Assembly (NCBI RefSeq): GCF_049808615.1
Contig: NZ_JBNCAN010000036.1
Span: 1-28,878 of the forward strand
DNA: 28,878 nt
Direction of reading: 5' to 3'
DNA from: Modicisalibacter sp049808615
GTDB taxonomy: Bacteria; Pseudomonadota; Gammaproteobacteria; Pseudomonadales; Halomonadaceae
The notes below the pieces were generated by a model. It saw only the letters and a list, made by a program, of their open reading frames with translations, did no database searches and was not told the DNA's origin. Of this stretch, positions 6,762-14,457 are shown one piece after another; positions within the stretch are counted from its first letter, which is position 1, and each line of letters opens with the position of its first letter. Both the position numbers and the translations under genes were made by a program.

Positions 6762-7882
6762 ACCATTCGCTGACGCTTATCGTGGCGGGTAATCCCGCTC
6801 AGTTCACCGGTGGTTACATCTACGATGCCCGCATCGTGACGGCACTGCGTCAACGCGGGTGGGAAGTCGAGGTCATCGGTCTCGAGGGTCGCTTTCCCGA
6901 ACCCGATGCAACTGCCGCCGAGGCCCTGGAAAAGGCGCTGGATCAGCAACCCGATGGCGCCCGCGTGGTCATCGACGGCCTGGCCCTGGGCGGTTTGCCC
7001 GAGGTGGTCGCCGTGCATGCAAAACGCCTTGAGTTGACTGCCCTGATTCATCACCCCCTGGCGGATGAAACCGGTCTCGACCAGGCACAACGCACCCGCT
7101 TCCTACTGAGCGAGACCCGGGCCCTGGCCGCCGTCGACCAGGTCATCGCCACCAGTATTTTCACTGCCCGGCGTCTTGCGGATTTCAATGTCGCCGCCGA
7201 GCGTATTGCCGTCATCGAGCCCGGCGTCGAACCTGCGCCGCTCTCGTCGCGTAGCAACAAAACAGCCCAGCACAGCGGTGACAGGCCCCCAGAATGCCAG
7301 CAACTGCTCTGCGTGGCGACCGTCATTCCCCGCAAGGGGCAGGACATTCTAATTGATGCCTTGGCTAAACTGCGGCATTACGACTGGCAGTGCGACCTGA
7401 TCGGCGCCCTCGATCGCGACCCACAATTTGCTGAGAAGGTGACCACCCTCATTCATGATCACAATCTCACGGATCGCATTCAACTCCTCGGGGAACGGCC
7501 ATCGGAAGCGCTGAAAACGGCTTATCACAACGCGGACCTTTTCGTTCTGCCGTCGCTTTACGAAGGCTACGGCATGGTGATCAGCGAAGCCCTGGCACAC
7601 GGCCTGCCGGTCGTCACCACCACTGGTGGCGCGCTGGCCCATACCCTACCCCAGGCGGCCGGATTGGGCGTACCACCCAACGATACGCAAGCCATGACAG
7701 AAGCCCTGCGCCGCTGGTTCAACGAGCCCGACCTGCGCCAGCGTCTGACCCAGGGCGCCCATCGCGCGCGCGACAACCTGACAGACTGGCAAGCCGCTGG
7801 GGATGCCTTTTCCAAGGTGCTGTTAAGTGATTCATCCGGCGCAGCCAATCGCGGTATGACGAACGAGGTGGCCGACTCATGA
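6758..7882 (+). CDS. Family 4 glycosyltransferase
   Basis: The product (374 aa) is a GT-B fold glycosyltransferase. The N-terminal domain opens with LTLIVAGNPAQFTGGYIYDA, a glycine-rich acceptor-side loop. The C-terminal domain has VATVIPRKGQDILIDAL and the E-x7-E motif formed by Glu269 and Glu277 in LYEGYGMVISEA, which binds the nucleotide sugar. Length is typical of GT4. The start is GTG 6758, overlapping the PTPS stop by four bases (GTGA). Tight coupling to a PTPS-like gene suggests that the sugar acceptor is the product of the pathway, by analogy with cyanobacterial pterin glucosyltransferases; this is inference. The ATG of the methyltransferase overlaps its stop by four bases. Confidence 0.9.
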   Translation: MNHSLTLIVAGNPAQFTGGYIYDARIVTALRQRGWEVEVIGLEGRFPEPDATAAEALEKALDQQPDGARVVIDGLALGGLPEVVAVHAKRLELTALIHHPLADETGLDQAQRTRFLLSETRALAAVDQVIATSIFTARRLADFNVAAERIAVIEPGVEPAPLSSRSNKTAQHSGDRPPECQQLLCVATVIPRKGQDILIDALAKLRHYDWQCDLIGALDRDPQFAEKVTTLIHDHNLTDRIQLLGERPSEALKTAYHNADLFVLPSLYEGYGMVISEALAHGLPVVTTTGGALAHTLPQAAGLGVPPNDTQAMTEALRRWFNEPDLRQRLTQGAHRARDNLTDWQAAGDAFSKVLLSDSSGAANRGMTNEVADS

Positions 7883-8778
7883 ATCAGCCCGCTCCCGGCA
7901 GCACCTTCGATACCGACTGGCTGAGCCTGCGAGAGAGCGCCGATGCCGCTGCCCGGGACGCTACGTTGACCGAGCACGCCAGACGCTACTTGATACAACG
8001 ACAACAGCCTCAGCGCTCTTTATCGCTTATCGACCTGGGCAGCGGCGGCGGCAGCAATCTGCGCTTTCTGGTGTCGCGCCTGCCTGGTCCCCAGCACTGG
8101 CGCCTGATCGATCATGATGCCGCGCTGCTCGATAACGCCACCTTTACTGAAAGGCCGCTACGCGATAGCAACGGCGACCCCGTGGTCATTCAAGCGGATT
8201 GCCGGGATCTTGCGGGTCTTGAAGCCGACTGGCTGTCGGGATGCGATCTGGTCTGCGCCTCCGCGCTTTTCGATCTGGTGTCCCTGGAATGGCTGGAGCG
8301 CCTGGTAGCCGCCTGCACAACGCAGCAAACCGCGGCACTGTTCACCCTGAGCGTGGACGGCGAATGGGCGTTTGTCGATCGCGACGGTCAATTTCAAAAC
8401 CATCCTGAGGACCGCTGGATTCGTCATCAACTCATCACTCATCAACGACGCGACAAGGGCTTCGGCACCGCCCTGGGCAGTCAAGCACCCCCGGCGCTGG
8501 AACAGGCCTTCAGCCGGCGCGGCTATCATGTGGAAAACGCTCCCAGCCCTTGGCGGCTGGCCCCCGGTCTTCCTGATACTCAAGCGCTAGGACGCGCCTT
8601 GATCAAAGGCTGGGCCACTGCCGTGCACGAACAATCGCCGGGTGAAAAGCAGCGCATGGAACGCTGGCTGAGTCGGCGCCTGGCGCAACTGGATGAGGGT
8701 GTTCTGGGGCTTGAGGTCGGCCATGTCGATCTGCTTGCTTATCCTGCCGAGTCAGCCTCGAAGGGCAGCGAGCAATGA
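7879..8778 (+). CDS. Class I SAM-dependent methyltransferase
   Basis: The product (299 aa) has the SAM-binding motif I at residues 51-59 (IDLGSGGGS), followed by motif II (WRLIDHDAALL) and an acidic loop with VIQADCRDL. DLVCASALFDLVSLEWLERL corresponds to motif IV/post-I. The C-terminal 100 residues are not recognised and may bind substrate. The start ATG overlaps the glycosyltransferase stop (ATGA), and its own stop overlaps the start of the flippase-like gene in the same way. Such unbroken coupling supports one transcript and one pathway. The methyl acceptor is unknown. Confidence 0.85.
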   Translation: MNQPAPGSTFDTDWLSLRESADAAARDATLTEHARRYLIQRQQPQRSLSLIDLGSGGGSNLRFLVSRLPGPQHWRLIDHDAALLDNATFTERPLRDSNGDPVVIQADCRDLAGLEADWLSGCDLVCASALFDLVSLEWLERLVAACTTQQTAALFTLSVDGEWAFVDRDGQFQNHPEDRWIRHQLITHQRRDKGFGTALGSQAPPALEQAFSRRGYHVENAPSPWRLAPGLPDTQALGRALIKGWATAVHEQSPGEKQRMERWLSRRLAQLDEGVLGLEVGHVDLLAYPAESASKGSEQ

Positions 8779-10532
8779 GACCACCGGGCGCCCATCTGTG
8801 GATTCGTTTGCTGGCAAGCCTTGCACTGATGGGGGCTCTCGTCCTGTGGCTGGACACCTCGGTCATCCTTGCGGAAATCCAGGGGTTATCGCCCTACTGG
8901 GTGGCGCTGGCACTGATCTTGACCCTGCCTCAGGTCCTGATCTCCGCCTGGCGTTGGCGACTCACCGCTCGCCTTCTGGATATCCGCTTGCCCTGGCGGG
9001 CAGCCCTGGGCGATTACTATCTGGCCACCTTCCTCAATCAACTGCTGCCCGGCGGCGTCATGGGCGATGCCGCCCGCGCCTGGCGCCACGCCCAGGCCAG
9101 CGGTCAACGTGCGGCGGCATTGCGCGCCGTCATCATCGAGCGCGCTTCGGGGCAACTGGTGCTCGCTGTCATGGCTTTAGCGACGCTTCTTTCGCCGATC
9201 TGGCATCAACCCTTGGGCAGGTTCTTGAGTGCGCTATCAAGCGGCGGTTCGGACCGAGGGCTGCCGGAGGAAATCGGTGTCTGGCTTGTCGTGCTCGTGG
9301 TGCTGCTGGCGCTAGGTCTGGCGCTGAAACGAATCATCCTGAAGCCCCTGCAGCGACTCAAAAGGGTCTTCAGTGATCTGTTCAAAGGGCTTTTCAAGGG
9401 ACTGGGCCGTGATCTGCACCGCACGCTGCTGAGCCACCAGGCCTGGCCACGTCAGTTGCTGGGCTCAGCGCTGGTAGTCGGTAGCTACGTGGCGGTGTTC
9501 GTGTGCGCTGCCCAGGCCATCGGTAGCGAGTTGCCTCTATCCACCCTACTGGCGCTCATTCCACCGGTGCTGCTGGCCATGGCCATCCCGCTGTCCGTGG
9601 CCGGCTGGGGGCTGCGTGAAAGCGCGGCGGCGCTGGTGTGGGCCGGTGCCGGTCTTGCCCCAGCCCAAGGCGTGGCGGTATCGGTGACCTACGGCCTGCT
9701 GGTATTGATCTCGAGCCTGCCCGGCGCACTATTTCTAGTGCGCCGCCGCTCCCGGCGCCTCGTCGGCGCCGAGCAGCAGATCGAACAGCGTATCCTCACC
9801 ACAGGGAAAGGTTCTGGCCCGAGGGCGCAGCGCCTGATCGAGGGTCGCGATCGGCGTCAGATCGAGACCGGGGCGACCGGAACCGATCAGCAACGGCGCG
9901 ATCAGCATGTGCAGGCGATTCAGCACGCCGGCCTCGAGAAAACGCGAGATGGTCACACCGCCGCCCTCGATCAGCACCCGTTCGAGCCCTCTCGCGCTCA
10001 GCGTCTCGAGCACACGGCGCGGATCGAATCCCACTTGGCCCACGGGCAGCACAATGCGCTCGACATGACTGGCGAAGGTCCCCGTGGCGGTGGCGTCCTC
10101 TCCGACCACATGCAGTGTCGGCGCCTCATTGGATTGGAAGACATGACGAGCACTGCCGAGTCGCCCTCGCGGATCGAGCACCACGCGCACCGGATGCCGC
10201 CCCTGCACATGCCGCACGTTGAGCTGGGGATCGTCCGCCTCGACGGTACCGGCGCCCACCACTACCGCATCGACCAAGGCACGCAGGCGGTGCAGATGTA
10301 TCCGGCTCTCGAGCCCGTTGATGTAATGCGAGGCACCACTCTGGGTGGCGATGCGACCGTCCAGACTCTGACCGAGTTGGGCGATCGCCAGCGGCGCGAC
10401 TCGTGCCACCAGCGGCAGCAGGCTATCGAACAGATATCGCACCTCGTCGGTGACACTTGCCCGACACGTCCAAACGCCCCCCGGCAAGACACGCAACCCC
10501 GATTCATCCGCCACAAAGGGCCTGGAAGATGA
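8775..10532 (+). CDS. Flippase-like (LPG synthase TM-domain family) membrane protein with antisense read-through tail
   Basis: The first 330 residues are a polytopic membrane protein of the UPF0104/lysylphosphatidylglycerol-synthase TM family. Landmarks are ISAWRWRLTARLL, TFLNQLLPGGVMGDAARAWR and IPLSVAGWGLRESAAALVW. Homologues normally end soon after an Arg-rich tail like the LVRRRSRR seen here (about 9765). In this window the frame stays open to 10532, giving 585 aa. The extra 255 residues run antisense through the RibD-like gene, have shadow-type composition (Arg, Gln, His, Thr) and no domain. The frame +1 stop TAG at 9736-9738 suggests that a one-base change or a lost stop explains it. 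Function is probably transport or flipping of a lipid or glycolipid-like product of the cluster, by inference. Confidence 0.8.
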   Translation: MRPPGAHLWIRLLASLALMGALVLWLDTSVILAEIQGLSPYWVALALILTLPQVLISAWRWRLTARLLDIRLPWRAALGDYYLATFLNQLLPGGVMGDAARAWRHAQASGQRAAALRAVIIERASGQLVLAVMALATLLSPIWHQPLGRFLSALSSGGSDRGLPEEIGVWLVVLVVLLALGLALKRIILKPLQRLKRVFSDLFKGLFKGLGRDLHRTLLSHQAWPRQLLGSALVVGSYVAVFVCAAQAIGSELPLSTLLALIPPVLLAMAIPLSVAGWGLRESAAALVWAGAGLAPAQGVAVSVTYGLLVLISSLPGALFLVRRRSRRLVGAEQQIEQRILTTGKGSGPRAQRLIEGRDRRQIETGATGTDQQRRDQHVQAIQHAGLEKTRDGHTAALDQHPFEPSRAQRLEHTARIESHLAHGQHNALDMTGEGPRGGGVLSDHMQCRRLIGLEDMTSTAESPSRIEHHAHRMPPLHMPHVELGIVRLDGTGAHHYRIDQGTQAVQMYPALEPVDVMRGTTLGGDATVQTLTELGDRQRRDSCHQRQQAIEQISHLVGDTCPTRPNAPRQDTQPRFIRHKGPGR

Positions 10533-10601
10533 CCAGTCATGATCGCGAGCAAGGCACAACAGGTGCCAGGCCGTGTCGATGTCGAGACAGGAGACGCACA
10601 T
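9735..10601 (-). CDS. RibD C-terminal-type reductase (no deaminase domain)
   Basis: The product (288 aa) matches the RibD_C/dihydrofolate-reductase-like fold. Motifs are AIAQLGQSLDGRIAT, VVGAGTVEADDPQLNVR and LIEGGGVTISRFLEAGVLN. This domain reduces the ribosyl side chain of the GTP cyclohydrolase II product to ribityl using NADPH. The usual N-terminal zinc deaminase (HAE and PCxxxG...C motifs) is absent. Instead about 70 unrecognised residues start MCVSCLDIDTAWHLL. ATG 10601 was chosen because GAGAG lies seven bases upstream; the longer 423-aa frame runs into the antisense of the neighbouring cyclohydrolase. It faces the GTP cyclohydrolase gene divergently and is overlapped by the flippase frame. 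It is unlikely to be the housekeeping RibD. Confidence 0.88.
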   Translation of the reverse strand: MCVSCLDIDTAWHLLCLARDHDWSSSRPFVADESGLRVLPGGVWTCRASVTDEVRYLFDSLLPLVARVAPLAIAQLGQSLDGRIATQSGASHYINGLESRIHLHRLRALVDAVVVGAGTVEADDPQLNVRHVQGRHPVRVVLDPRGRLGSARHVFQSNEAPTLHVVGEDATATGTFASHVERIVLPVGQVGFDPRRVLETLSARGLERVLIEGGGVTISRFLEAGVLNRLHMLIAPLLIGSGRPGLDLTPIATLDQALRPRARTFPCGEDTLFDLLLGADEAPGAAAH

Positions 10602-10692
10602 CAAGCTTCTCTCACTTATCATTTGAAGGGTGTGAACAATCATCATGCGCAGCCCCATGAGTAAGCACAACCTCGCAACACAAGGAGATGTC
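10602..10692. promoter_or_regulatory. Divergent promoter region between RibD-like and GTP cyclohydrolase genes
   Basis: The two riboflavin-type genes are transcribed away from each other across 91 bases. This region must contain both ribosome binding sites: GAGAG for the minus gene and AAGGAG at 10682-10687 for the plus gene. I did not find a clear -35/-10 pair or an FMN riboswitch (RFN), and the space is too short for one. Regulation is therefore probably not by flavin riboswitch. Confidence 0.35.
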
Positions 10693-11808
10693 ATGCACCA
10701 GGTCGAACGAGCTATTTTCGATATTCGTCGCGGGCTTCCGGTGCTAGTGCGTGACGATGAACAGGATGTTCTCGTCCAGCCCATCGAGAGTCTCGATGAC
10801 GGCATCCTGGAGCATCTTATCGCCACGGCAGGTGACGCCCCGGGCTTGGTGCTCAGCCGCCACCGCCTGGCCCTGCTGGGTGAGTCGATCAATGGCGAGT
10901 CTGCCCGGCTGCCGCTGGACTCGGCGATGCTGAACGCCGAACGCCTCCATGAACTTGCCTTTGGCGTGGGCCCCACCGTCGTTCTGCAAAACATTGTTCC
11001 CACCACCCGCGCCGATCATGCCGCCCTGACATTGATGCGCCGAGCGCTGCTGATCCCGGCGGCGCTTACCGCGCGAGTAGCCGATGAATCTCGCCAATCC
11101 GTCGAGGCATTGGTCGCGCGAGGGGAGCTGCTTGCTGTGGCGGCGGACGATGCGGAGCGCTGTTTCGATGCTGCCGGTGGTCTACTCAAGCGCGTCAGCG
11201 AAGCACATATCCCGCTGGCAGAAGCCATCGATAGTCGTTTCATCCTGTTCCGCGAGCCGGACGGGCTACGCGAGCATGTCGCCATCGTCATCGGCGACTC
11301 CTCCGCCTGGCAAGATGCGGTGCCCTTGCGCCTGCACTCCGCTTGTTTGACCGGCGACCTGTTTGCCAGCCTACGCTGCGACTGTGGCGAACAACTGCGC
11401 AATGCGGTGGCCGATATCGACGCCATGGGCGGCGGTGTATTGCTTTATCTCGCCCAGGAAGGACGCGGCATTGGACTCGCCAACAAGCTGCGTGCGTATG
11501 CCATGCAGGATGACGGCCTCGACACCGTGGATGCGGATCAACACCTGGGCTTCGGTGAAGATGAGCGTCGCTATGGCGTGGCGGTGGATATGCTCGCGTC
11601 CCTGGACATTCAACGGGTGCAGCTGCTCACCAACAACCCGATCAAGATCGCCGCGCTGATAGAAGGCGGCATCGAGGTCACGGATCGTCAGGCGCTCTAT
11701 GGCCGCCTGACCGAACAGAACTATCGTTATCTGAATGCCAAGGCCAAACGTGGCGGGCACATGCTCGATGCAGTACTTGAAAATCACGAACGGCTTGGAG
11801 GCAAGTGA
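10693..11808 (+). CDS. GTP cyclohydrolase II with degenerate DHBP-synthase-like N-terminal domain
   Basis: The product is 371 aa. The C-terminal half (about 165-371) is GTP cyclohydrolase II. Zinc ligands are Cys218, Cys229 and Cys231 in CLTGDLFASLRCDCGEQL; the catalytic QEGRGIGL begins at 255, and TNNPIKIAAL follows. It opens GTP to formate, pyrophosphate and a diaminopyrimidinone. The N-terminal 165 residues resemble RibB (VERAIFDIRRGLPVLVRDDE, then GLVLSRHRLALLG), but the catalytic DDEDRENEGD motif reads DDEQDVLVQPIE, so this domain is probably inactive. ATG 10693 has an ideal AAGGAG with a five-base spacer; ATGs 16 and 12 codons upstream do not. It overlaps the convergent creatininase gene by 25 bases. 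Confidence 0.92.
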   Translation: MHQVERAIFDIRRGLPVLVRDDEQDVLVQPIESLDDGILEHLIATAGDAPGLVLSRHRLALLGESINGESARLPLDSAMLNAERLHELAFGVGPTVVLQNIVPTTRADHAALTLMRRALLIPAALTARVADESRQSVEALVARGELLAVAADDAERCFDAAGGLLKRVSEAHIPLAEAIDSRFILFREPDGLREHVAIVIGDSSAWQDAVPLRLHSACLTGDLFASLRCDCGEQLRNAVADIDAMGGGVLLYLAQEGRGIGLANKLRAYAMQDDGLDTVDADQHLGFGEDERRYGVAVDMLASLDIQRVQLLTNNPIKIAALIEGGIEVTDRQALYGRLTEQNYRYLNAKAKRGGHMLDAVLENHERLGGK

Positions 11809-12605
11809 AAGTCGTCGATGCCCAAGGACCGGGTTTCCTCGATGAGCGCCGCCAGCAGCGCGGCATAATGCTCGACTAGCTGTGCGCCAAGGTTGGCATC
11901 GGCTAGTCGTGCATTACCTACCACTCCATCAGGATGCAGGTCCTCCGCCAGCCAGGCGAAAGCCGCCTCCCCCTCCGGCCCCAGCCATTCTCCGCGGGCG
12001 GCCATCGCCTCACCCCGTGAGGGGGGATGGCCGATATGCACCTGTCGCACCTTCTGGGGGGCCAAGTGCAACATCATCGCGGTTTCCAGCGCCCCACCAT
12101 GCAGACCATGACGCAGCTCTTGCTGCGGTAGCGCTGCCGTGGGTGACGAAAAACGCATGTAATGGGCCTTCACCACCAGCATGCCCCAGCGCTTGCGCAG
12201 CTTGAGGGCCGCAATATCCGCCACCGCTTTGTTACCGCCGTGACTATTGAGCAGCACCAGACGACGAACCCCGGCGCGAGCGATGGAATCGCCGTAGGCT
12301 TCGATCACTGCGATGGCGGTCTCCGCCGGCAGGCTCAGTGTGCCGACGTAACTGGTGTGCTCCTGGCTGGCGCCCACCGCCAGCGCAGGCAACGCAAGCA
12401 GTGGGAAAGACGCAGGCAATCTCTCCATGGTCGCCTGCAAAAGCCCCAGACCGATATCCAGATCCGTGGACAATGGTAAATGCGCACCGTGCTGCTCGAT
12501 GGCCGCCAAAGGCAACACGGCCACACTGTCTTGGCCGATGGCCTGCTCGAGCTCTGGTGAACTCAACTCCTGCCAATATCGATAAGGCGTAACGGGATCC
12601 GTCAT
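11784..12605 (-). CDS. Creatininase/FAPy-deformylase (ArfB)/MftE-family amidohydrolase
   Basis: The product (273 aa) has the full metal site of the creatininase superfamily: Glu37 and His39 in AIEQHGAHLP, Asp48 in STDLD, His122 in NSHGGNK and Glu174 in HGGALETAMM. Length is normal. Members hydrolyse cyclic or formyl amides: creatininase, the mycofactocin peptidase MftE, and ArfB, which deformylates a GTP-derived pyrimidine in archaeal flavin/F420 synthesis. Its overlap with a GTP cyclohydrolase gene and the adjacent RibD-type reductase make a pyrimidine or pteridine substrate the best guess, which is inference. It is convergent with the cyclohydrolase (25-base overlap) and divergent from the antiporter gene. 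Confidence 0.88.
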   Translation of the reverse strand: MTDPVTPYRYWQELSSPELEQAIGQDSVAVLPLAAIEQHGAHLPLSTDLDIGLGLLQATMERLPASFPLLALPALAVGASQEHTSYVGTLSLPAETAIAVIEAYGDSIARAGVRRLVLLNSHGGNKAVADIAALKLRKRWGMLVVKAHYMRFSSPTAALPQQELRHGLHGGALETAMMLHLAPQKVRQVHIGHPPSRGEAMAARGEWLGPEGEAAFAWLAEDLHPDGVVGNARLADANLGAQLVEHYAALLAALIEETRSLGIDDFHLPPSRS

Positions 12606-12779
12606 GATGGCTCCAGATAGCGGATGAATGACCCGAGGGAATCATACCCCGGAGCAATCGTCTTGCTAACCAAGATGGGATTCTCCCTCTCAGGACTGGC
12701 AACCTCCCTGGCAATCAAGTAAAAACAACGCGTTCATTGCACGTCCCTTGTTTACCCTCTGCCCGCGCTTTGCCCGGGC

Positions 12780-14372
12780 ATGATGGCGGCAACATCCTTG
12801 GAGTTCGATCAGATGCTGGAAGTCGTTTGCCTGTCCTTTGCCCTGGTATTGGGCTTGATCGCCCGCGGTTTCGGCCTTCCGCCCTTGATCGGCTTTCTCG
12901 GCGCCGGTTTCCTGATCAATTCCCTCGGCGATATCGTGGCACTGCCGCCCTCGACGCCGGAGGTTCTCCACTACATCGCTCACCTGGGCGTATTGCTATT
13001 GCTGTTCAGTGTCGGCCTCAAGCTCAAGCTCAAGAGCCTCGTTCAACCCGAGGTCATCGGGGGTGGACTGGCGCACTTCGTGGTCACGGTGAGCGTATTC
13101 GCGATGGGCTTGCACTGGCTTGCCGGTGTCGATTGGGCCAACTCGTTGATCCTGGCCATCGCCCTGGCTTTCTCAAGCACTGTGCTGGCGGCCAAGAGTC
13201 TCGAGGAACGCCGAGAACTGCGCTCCTTTCATGGGCGCGTGGCGATCGGCATCCTGGTCATTCAGGATCTGATCGCTTTGGGCGTGCTGGTGTTTTCCAT
13301 CGGTCAAGTGCCCTCACCCTGGGCGCTACTGCTGCTCGGCCTGCCCTTGCTGCGGCCGGTACTTCATCGCTTGATCGATGCCTGTGGCCACGACGAACTG
13401 CTGATGATGATGGGGCTGGTGCTGGCGCTGGTCATCGGCGGTGCGGGTTTTACGGCCTTGGGGCTATCCAGCGAGGTCGGCGCCCTAGTGCTGGGAGCGC
13501 TGATTTCCCAGCACCCTCGCGCCCAGGAAATCGGCAAGTCCCTGTGGGCGCTCAAGGAACTGTTCCTGGTCGGCTTTTTCCTCGAAATCGGTATGTCGGG
13601 ACTACCAGATTGGCACTCCTTCGGCTTTGCCTTGGCGTTCGTCGCCTTGCTGCCGCTCAAGGCGGCGCTGTTTTTCTTTTTGCTCCTGTTGTTTCGCCTG
13701 CGGGCGCGCAACGCCTTCGAGGCCGCTGTCAATCTCAGCAGTTACAGCGAATTCGGTCTGATCGTGGCGGCCGCCCTGGTACCGGATGCACTGGTCGGGC
13801 TGGCCATGGCCGTCGCCCTGTCGTTTCTGGTGGTGTCACCGTTGCAGCGCAAGGCACACTCTCTGTTCGGAGGGATCGAGCCCTGGCTCACTCGCTTTGA
13901 GACCCACGATTGGCACCCGGACGAACAACCCGCCTCGCTGGGGGACGCCCAGGTACTGGTCATCGGCATGGGCCGCACCGGCACGGCAACCTATGACCGT
14001 CTGCGTGAAGACGCCATCGCCGTGATCGGTATCGATGCCGATCCCAGTCGCGTCGAAAGTCATACCGCCCAGGGACGACATATCGTCTACGCCGACGGCG
14101 AAGACATCAGTTTCTGGAACGCCCTGACACTCGACGGCATCAAGGCGGTGGTTCTGACCCTCCCGGATGCACAATCTAAAATCTTTGCGACACGACAATT
14201 GCGCAGTCACGGCTTTACGGGGGCCATCGTTGCGCATAGCCTTTACCAGGATGAAGCGCACTCGATCCATCTTGCCGGTGCCGACCAGACGTATCTGACC
14301 ATGCATGAAGCAGGCCTTGGGCTGGCCGAGCATGTGCGACAGGATGAAAACATCAGGCGGCAGGCAACGTGA
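12780..14372 (+). CDS. CPA2-family cation:proton antiporter with RCK N domain (KefB/KefC-like)
   Basis: The product (530 aa) has an N-terminal membrane domain of roughly 370 residues with about 12 hydrophobic segments. Family landmarks include GFGLPPLIGFLGAGFLI, LLLLFSVGLKL, FSSTVLAAKSLEER and ILVIQDLIALG. From about residue 390 a Rossmann RCK/TrkA-N domain follows (VLVIGMGRTGTATYDRL), which normally binds NAD(H) and gates K+/H+ or Na+/H+ exchange. The final RCK-C is absent, which is common. ATG 12780 lacks a strong Shine-Dalgarno; ATG 12813 has GGAG nine bases upstream and is an alternative. Such antiporters suit a halophile. It lies 85 bases before the amidoligase gene and may share its transcript. 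Confidence 0.9.
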   Translation: MMAATSLEFDQMLEVVCLSFALVLGLIARGFGLPPLIGFLGAGFLINSLGDIVALPPSTPEVLHYIAHLGVLLLLFSVGLKLKLKSLVQPEVIGGGLAHFVVTVSVFAMGLHWLAGVDWANSLILAIALAFSSTVLAAKSLEERRELRSFHGRVAIGILVIQDLIALGVLVFSIGQVPSPWALLLLGLPLLRPVLHRLIDACGHDELLMMMGLVLALVIGGAGFTALGLSSEVGALVLGALISQHPRAQEIGKSLWALKELFLVGFFLEIGMSGLPDWHSFGFALAFVALLPLKAALFFFLLLLFRLRARNAFEAAVNLSSYSEFGLIVAAALVPDALVGLAMAVALSFLVVSPLQRKAHSLFGGIEPWLTRFETHDWHPDEQPASLGDAQVLVIGMGRTGTATYDRLREDAIAVIGIDADPSRVESHTAQGRHIVYADGEDISFWNALTLDGIKAVVLTLPDAQSKIFATRQLRSHGFTGAIVAHSLYQDEAHSIHLAGADQTYLTMHEAGLGLAEHVRQDENIRRQAT

Positions 14373-14457
14373 TGATTTCTTGAGTGCCGTTTCGTTCTCG
14401 TTCAGCGTTTACTCACGATCGTCACGCAGGCCGTGACAAGATTCCCAGGAGAGAAGC

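Noticed and set aside
9766..10532. Extra C-terminal domain of the flippase-like protein
   Set aside because: It lies fully antisense to a well-supported RibD-type gene, has shadow-like composition and no recognisable domain; it is treated as read-through and not as a domain.
10602..10692. FMN riboswitch upstream of the GTP cyclohydrolase gene
   Set aside because: The 91-base interval is too short, and no conserved RFN elements were seen.
10602..11006. N-terminal extension of the RibD-like protein
   Set aside because: It runs antisense to the GTP cyclohydrolase gene, is Ser/Arg/Cys-rich, and a good ribosome binding site marks the start at 10601.
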